Shown piece by piece: positions 6,507 through 8,726 of a stretch of DNA of 8,726 nucleotides. The DNA lies in assembly GCA_002085205.1 (NCBI GenBank), contig NATF01000090.1, positions 1-8,726 on the forward strand, read 5' to 3'. Under the pieces are notes generated by a model, which was given only the letters and a program-made list of their open reading frames with translations, was not told the DNA's origin and made no database searches. Positions within the stretch are counted from its first letter, which is position 1. Each line of letters begins with the position of its first letter. Origin of the DNA: Candidatus Cloacimonas sp. 4484_275. GTDB lineage: Bacteria > Cloacimonadota > Cloacimonadia > Cloacimonadales > TCS61. The position numbers were made by a program, and so were the translations under genes.

Positions 6507-6745
6507 TGTCTTATTTTCAATTTATTATTATCAAACTTTTAAATGTGTATTCCGTTCTCATAATTCTCAGAGCGGTCATTTCCTGGTTTTCGCCCGATCC
6601 GTATAATCCGCTTTATCACTTGCTTATTCGTCTCACGGAACCGGTTTTGGGAAGAATCCGACGATTATTACCGACTTCCGGAATTGACTTTTCTCCTTTT
6701 ATTGCCTTGATTTTGATCGAACTTATAGCAAATTTAATTAGGTGA
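6506..6745 (+). CDS. YggT-family integral membrane protein
   Basis: 79 aa, containing a single YggT repeat. An N-terminal transmembrane helix (FIIIKLLNVYSVLIILRAVISWF) leads into the signature PDPYNPLYHLLIRLTEPVL, then RIRRLLP, GIDFSPF and a second helix FIALILIELIANLI. The length suits one-repeat YggT proteins found in many bacteria and plastids, where they are linked to osmotic tolerance and membrane or nucleoid organisation; the molecular role is unsettled. The ATG shares a base with the tdk stop (TAATG), implying coupled translation. Its own TGA overlaps the GTG that opens the truncated PNP frame, where upstream sequence of the PNP gene appears to have been removed. Confidence 0.88.
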   Translation: MSYFQFIIIKLLNVYSVLIILRAVISWFSPDPYNPLYHLLIRLTEPVLGRIRRLLPTSGIDFSPFIALILIELIANLIR

Positions 6746-7401
6746 AGTTAACCGCTCCGTCTCATCAAGGTAGACTGATTTTGGGAAAAATTAATGGAAA
6801 AAATATTGTCGTCATGCAAGGACGATTTCATTTTTACGAAGGCTATTCGATGTCGGAAGTTACATTTCCGATAAGAGTTTTCAAAGCTCTGGGAGTTAGC
6901 ACTCTCATCGTAACTAACGCCGCCGGCAGCCTGAATGAAAATTTGCAACCGGGAGATATTGTGCTCATTAAAGATCACATCAATTTGATGGGTACTAATC
7001 CGCTGATCGGGAAAAATTACAAAGAGTTGGGAGAAAGATTTCCCAGCATGAATGAACCTTATAGTGCCGCATTAAGGGAACTTTCCCGTCAGATTGCTTT
7101 CCAAAATGCTTTCTCTCTTCAGGAAGGTGTTTATGCCGCTGTTACGGGACCGAGTTTGGAAACCAAATCGGAATGTTTGATGATGCAAAAATTGGGAGCT
7201 GATTTGGTGGGAATGTCCACGGTTCCGGAAGTTATAGTGGCGATTCATAGCAAAATAGAAGTTTTGGGAATTTCGGTGGTCACAAATTTAAGCAATATTT
7301 TTCATTCACAAGCTCACAGTCAGGAAGAAATTCGTGAAAATGCCGATAAAGCCCGCGAAAAAATGGAAATCTTGATTCTTAATATTATAAAAATAATATA
7401 G
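6742..7401 (+). CDS. Purine nucleoside phosphorylase lacking its N-terminal ~50 residues (probable pseudogene)
   Basis: 219 codons, versus roughly 270 for trimeric PNPs, which split inosine or guanosine with phosphate. The frame opens at GTG 6742, directly after an in-frame TAG, and has no clear ribosome site. Its first residues, TAPSHQGRLILG, align with the internal STVEGHxGxLVxG segment. The missing part includes the GSGLG phosphate-binding loop and the following strand. What remains is well conserved: MQGRFHFYEGYS (Arg28, His30 for phosphate), VTNAAG (58-62), DHINLMGTNPLIG, VTGPSLET with Glu140, GMSTVPEV with Met158 and TN at 181-182. The GTGA overlap with yggT looks like natural coupling but probably arose from a deletion between the end of yggT and the PNP interior. 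Without the phosphate loop, activity is unlikely. The stop is 14 bases before the next gene. Confidence 0.85.
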   Translation: MKLTAPSHQGRLILGKINGKNIVVMQGRFHFYEGYSMSEVTFPIRVFKALGVSTLIVTNAAGSLNENLQPGDIVLIKDHINLMGTNPLIGKNYKELGERFPSMNEPYSAALRELSRQIAFQNAFSLQEGVYAAVTGPSLETKSECLMMQKLGADLVGMSTVPEVIVAIHSKIEVLGISVVTNLSNIFHSQAHSQEEIRENADKAREKMEILILNIIKII

Positions 7402-7415
7402 AAAGGAAGTATATT

Positions 7416-7814
7416 ATGTCTGCGAGAAGATTAACGGATAAAGAATTGGCAAAATATGAAAAAATTTTGTTAAAAGAAAAAGAAGAAACCCTGAAAATTT
7501 TGCAGAAAATCGATGATATTCAGAAAAAAGGTTCCAAAAACAGAACCGGCGATTCATCTTCGTATTCGTTGCATCAAGCGGATTTGGGAACCGACACGGA
7601 CGAATCGGAAAAAAGAGTGTTTTATCTCAATCGGCAAAATGACAAACTTAAAAAAATAATCGAAGCACTCAAACGAATTTACGATAAAACTTACGGTCTC
7701 TGCGAAATCTGCGGCGAAAGAATATCTCATAAACGCTTGGAAATTGTTCCTTACGCAAAATTTTGTATCGATTGCAAAGCCAAGGAAGAAAAAAATAACA
7801 GAAGATATAGATAA
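7416..7814 (+). CDS. DksA/TraR-family C4 zinc-finger regulator
   Basis: 132 aa. An N-terminal charged coiled-coil (residues about 7-38, ELAKYEKILLKEKEETLKIL), a turn with HQADLGTDTDESE (53-65), a second helix to about 88, then a C4 zinc finger: Cys96, Cys99 (YGLCEICG) and Cys117, Cys120 (KFCIDCK). This is the layout of DksA/YteA-type proteins, which insert their coiled coil into the RNA polymerase secondary channel. The classic DxxDxA tip is not exact here; ADLGTD resembles the shorter YteA/TraR-like tip, so a ppGpp-linked DksA role should not be assumed. An AGGAAG site lies six bases before the ATG. The gene directly precedes lspA, an order found in several bacteria, and shares TAATG with it. 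Confidence 0.88.
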   Translation: MSARRLTDKELAKYEKILLKEKEETLKILQKIDDIQKKGSKNRTGDSSSYSLHQADLGTDTDESEKRVFYLNRQNDKLKKIIEALKRIYDKTYGLCEICGERISHKRLEIVPYAKFCIDCKAKEEKNNRRYR

Positions 7815-8311
7815 TGAACAAATTTATTCCGTTTTGGTGGATTTCCGTGTTGGTTATTTTTTTGGACCAAGTTTCAAAGTACATTGTGAGAAATATTATT
7901 GATTTCGGTTCGACAAATATTATCAAAATAACCGAGAATTTTTTTTGGCTTACTCATGTTCAAAATACCGGCGCCGCTTTCAGCCTTTCTTTTGGAAATA
8001 TAATCATCAATAAAATATTTTTTATAATATTCACCGTGGTTGCCGTAGTTCTGATTGTGCTTGTAAGCAGAAAATCGAAATCCCAAGTGGAAAAATTTGC
8101 TTTTGCTCTTATTTTGGGAGGAGCAATCGGAAATTTGATAGACAGAATTGTTTTGGGAAGCGTTACGGATTTCATTTGGTGGGATTTTCCCGATTTTGTT
8201 ATGCAGAGATGGCCGGTTTTTAATATCGCAGATAGTTCAATTGTAATAGCTCTTACAATTCTGATCGTTTATACTTTATTTTTCAATAAAAAAAAATTGG
8301 AGGAGAAATGA
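7814..8311 (+). CDS. lspA: Lipoprotein signal peptidase (signal peptidase II)
   Basis: 165 aa, the normal length. It is an inner-membrane aspartyl protease that removes signal peptides from diacylglyceryl-modified prolipoproteins at the lipobox cysteine. The conserved blocks occur in order: DQVSK (18-22), NTGAAFS (51-57), GNLIDRI (106-112), VTDFI with catalytic Asp119, and FNIADSSI with catalytic Asp140. Four hydrophobic segments, at about 8-18, 66-85, 96-107 and 140-157, suit the four-helix topology. Translation probably depends on coupling to the DksA/TraR gene (TAATG). Its TGA overlaps the ATG of the following exported protein. The sequence appears undamaged, in contrast to several neighbours. 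Confidence 0.95.
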   Translation: MNKFIPFWWISVLVIFLDQVSKYIVRNIIDFGSTNIIKITENFFWLTHVQNTGAAFSLSFGNIIINKIFFIIFTVVAVVLIVLVSRKSKSQVEKFAFALILGGAIGNLIDRIVLGSVTDFIWWDFPDFVMQRWPVFNIADSSIVIALTILIVYTLFFNKKKLEEK

Positions 8312-8726
8312 AAAAAAGATACTATTTCATCTTGACTTTGCTTCTGTTTTCGACCCTGCTCTCCGCTCAAACGGAAGATTTGTTTTTCTCGGAATATTTG
8401 GAAGGTTCCGGAAATAACAAAGCTTTGGAAATTTATAACGGAACAGGTGCGGATATAGATTTATCTAATTATATTATCAAAAGTACTTACAACGGAAACG
8501 ACTGGGGAGAAAATTTTTATACTTTCCCGGAAGGTGCAATTATCGCAAACGGCGATGTTTGGGTTGTGGCAAATGAAGATGCTAACGAAACGATCCTGAA
8601 CCAAGCCGATGATGTGTTGGCGTATAATGCCGGCGGTTATGTGGTTTCCTTTAACGGAAACGATGCCAGAGGCTTGTTTAAGTTGGACGGCGAAAATGAG
8701 ATTTTGATTGATATTATCGGAGTGCC
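8308..8726 (+). CDS. Secreted lamin-tail-domain protein (C-terminus off the window)
   Basis: 139 codons are visible and the frame continues past the right edge. Residues 1-20 are a classic signal peptide (MKKRYYFILTLLLFSTLLSA before QTED), with likely signal peptidase I cleavage. There is no lipobox, so it is not a substrate of the adjacent lspA product. Residues about 23-139 form a lamin-tail (LTD) domain: LFFSEYLEGSGNNKALEIYN, DIDLSNYIIK, TFPEGAIIANGDVWVVAN, ALVY-like DDVLAYNAGG and a DIIGV strand. This sub-type often heads secreted nucleases or large surface proteins, but the catalytic part, if any, lies outside the window. GGAGG sits four bases before the ATG, inside lspA, and ATGA overlaps its stop. 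Confidence 0.88.
   Translation, partial: MKKRYYFILTLLLFSTLLSAQTEDLFFSEYLEGSGNNKALEIYNGTGADIDLSNYIIKSTYNGNDWGENFYTFPEGAIIANGDVWVVANEDANETILNQADDVLAYNAGGYVVSFNGNDARGLFKLDGENEILIDIIGV

Noticed and set aside
1..8726. tRNA, rRNA, CRISPR array, transposase or integrase
   Set aside because: No cloverleaf-like, spaced-repeat or recombinase-coding sequence was found by eye; the only exact tandem repeat is the single 29-bp duplication.

Overview
The window is low-GC bacterial DNA with two oppositely directed gene blocks. Several traits point to the FCB group, most probably a Candidatus Cloacimonadota-like bacterium: secreted proteins with a CotH-kinase, lamin-tail or cleaved-adhesin module, a FlgD-like/type-IX-like C-terminal sorting domain (NYPNPF ... 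GIYLYEL ... LLFIK), strong GGGAGG ribosome binding sites, and the neighbourhood thymidine kinase-yggT-purine nucleoside phosphorylase-DksA/TraR-lspA. This placement is inferred from protein style; no rRNA gene or other marker is present.

Minus strand, 1-5818. From upstream to downstream: a secreted 475-aa cleaved-adhesin-like protein with a sorting domain (5818-4391); a ChaN/Tiki-type protein (4292-3354); a ThiI/MnmA-like PP-loop tRNA-thiolation protein (3357-2459, broken); a metallo-beta-lactamase-fold hydrolase (2462-1855, broken); a roughly 265-bp spacer with a hairpin and palindromes; and a secreted CotH-kinase plus lamin-tail protein (1588 to beyond the left edge). The three middle genes are joined by ATGA overlaps and form one translationally coupled operon.

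Plus strand, 5987-8726. Thymidine kinase (broken), yggT, purine nucleoside phosphorylase (missing its N-terminus), a DksA/TraR-type zinc-finger regulator, lspA and a secreted lamin-tail protein running off the right edge. Junctions are TAATG, GTGA or ATGA overlaps or a 14-bp gap, so this is one operon. It mixes nucleotide salvage (TK, PNP) with envelope functions (YggT, signal peptidase II, exported LTD protein).

The most striking feature is not a new system but a damage pattern. Four genes have lost short internal or 5' segments, or carry a short tandem duplication, and are otherwise well preserved, with family motifs intact and no scattered stops. The lesions are: a 29-bp exact tandem duplication plus an in-frame loss of about 40 codons in the PP-loop gene; a frameshifting loss of about 25 nt in the MBL gene; at least two small losses (about 38 nt net) in tdk; and about 50 missing codons at the 5' end of the PNP gene. 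This is either very recent micro-indel mutation or an assembly/amplification artefact, and read mapping would decide. Second, the sorting domain of the 475-aa protein carries an in-frame insertion built from two dispersed-repeat sequences. I found no convincing undescribed defence, mobile or RNA system.
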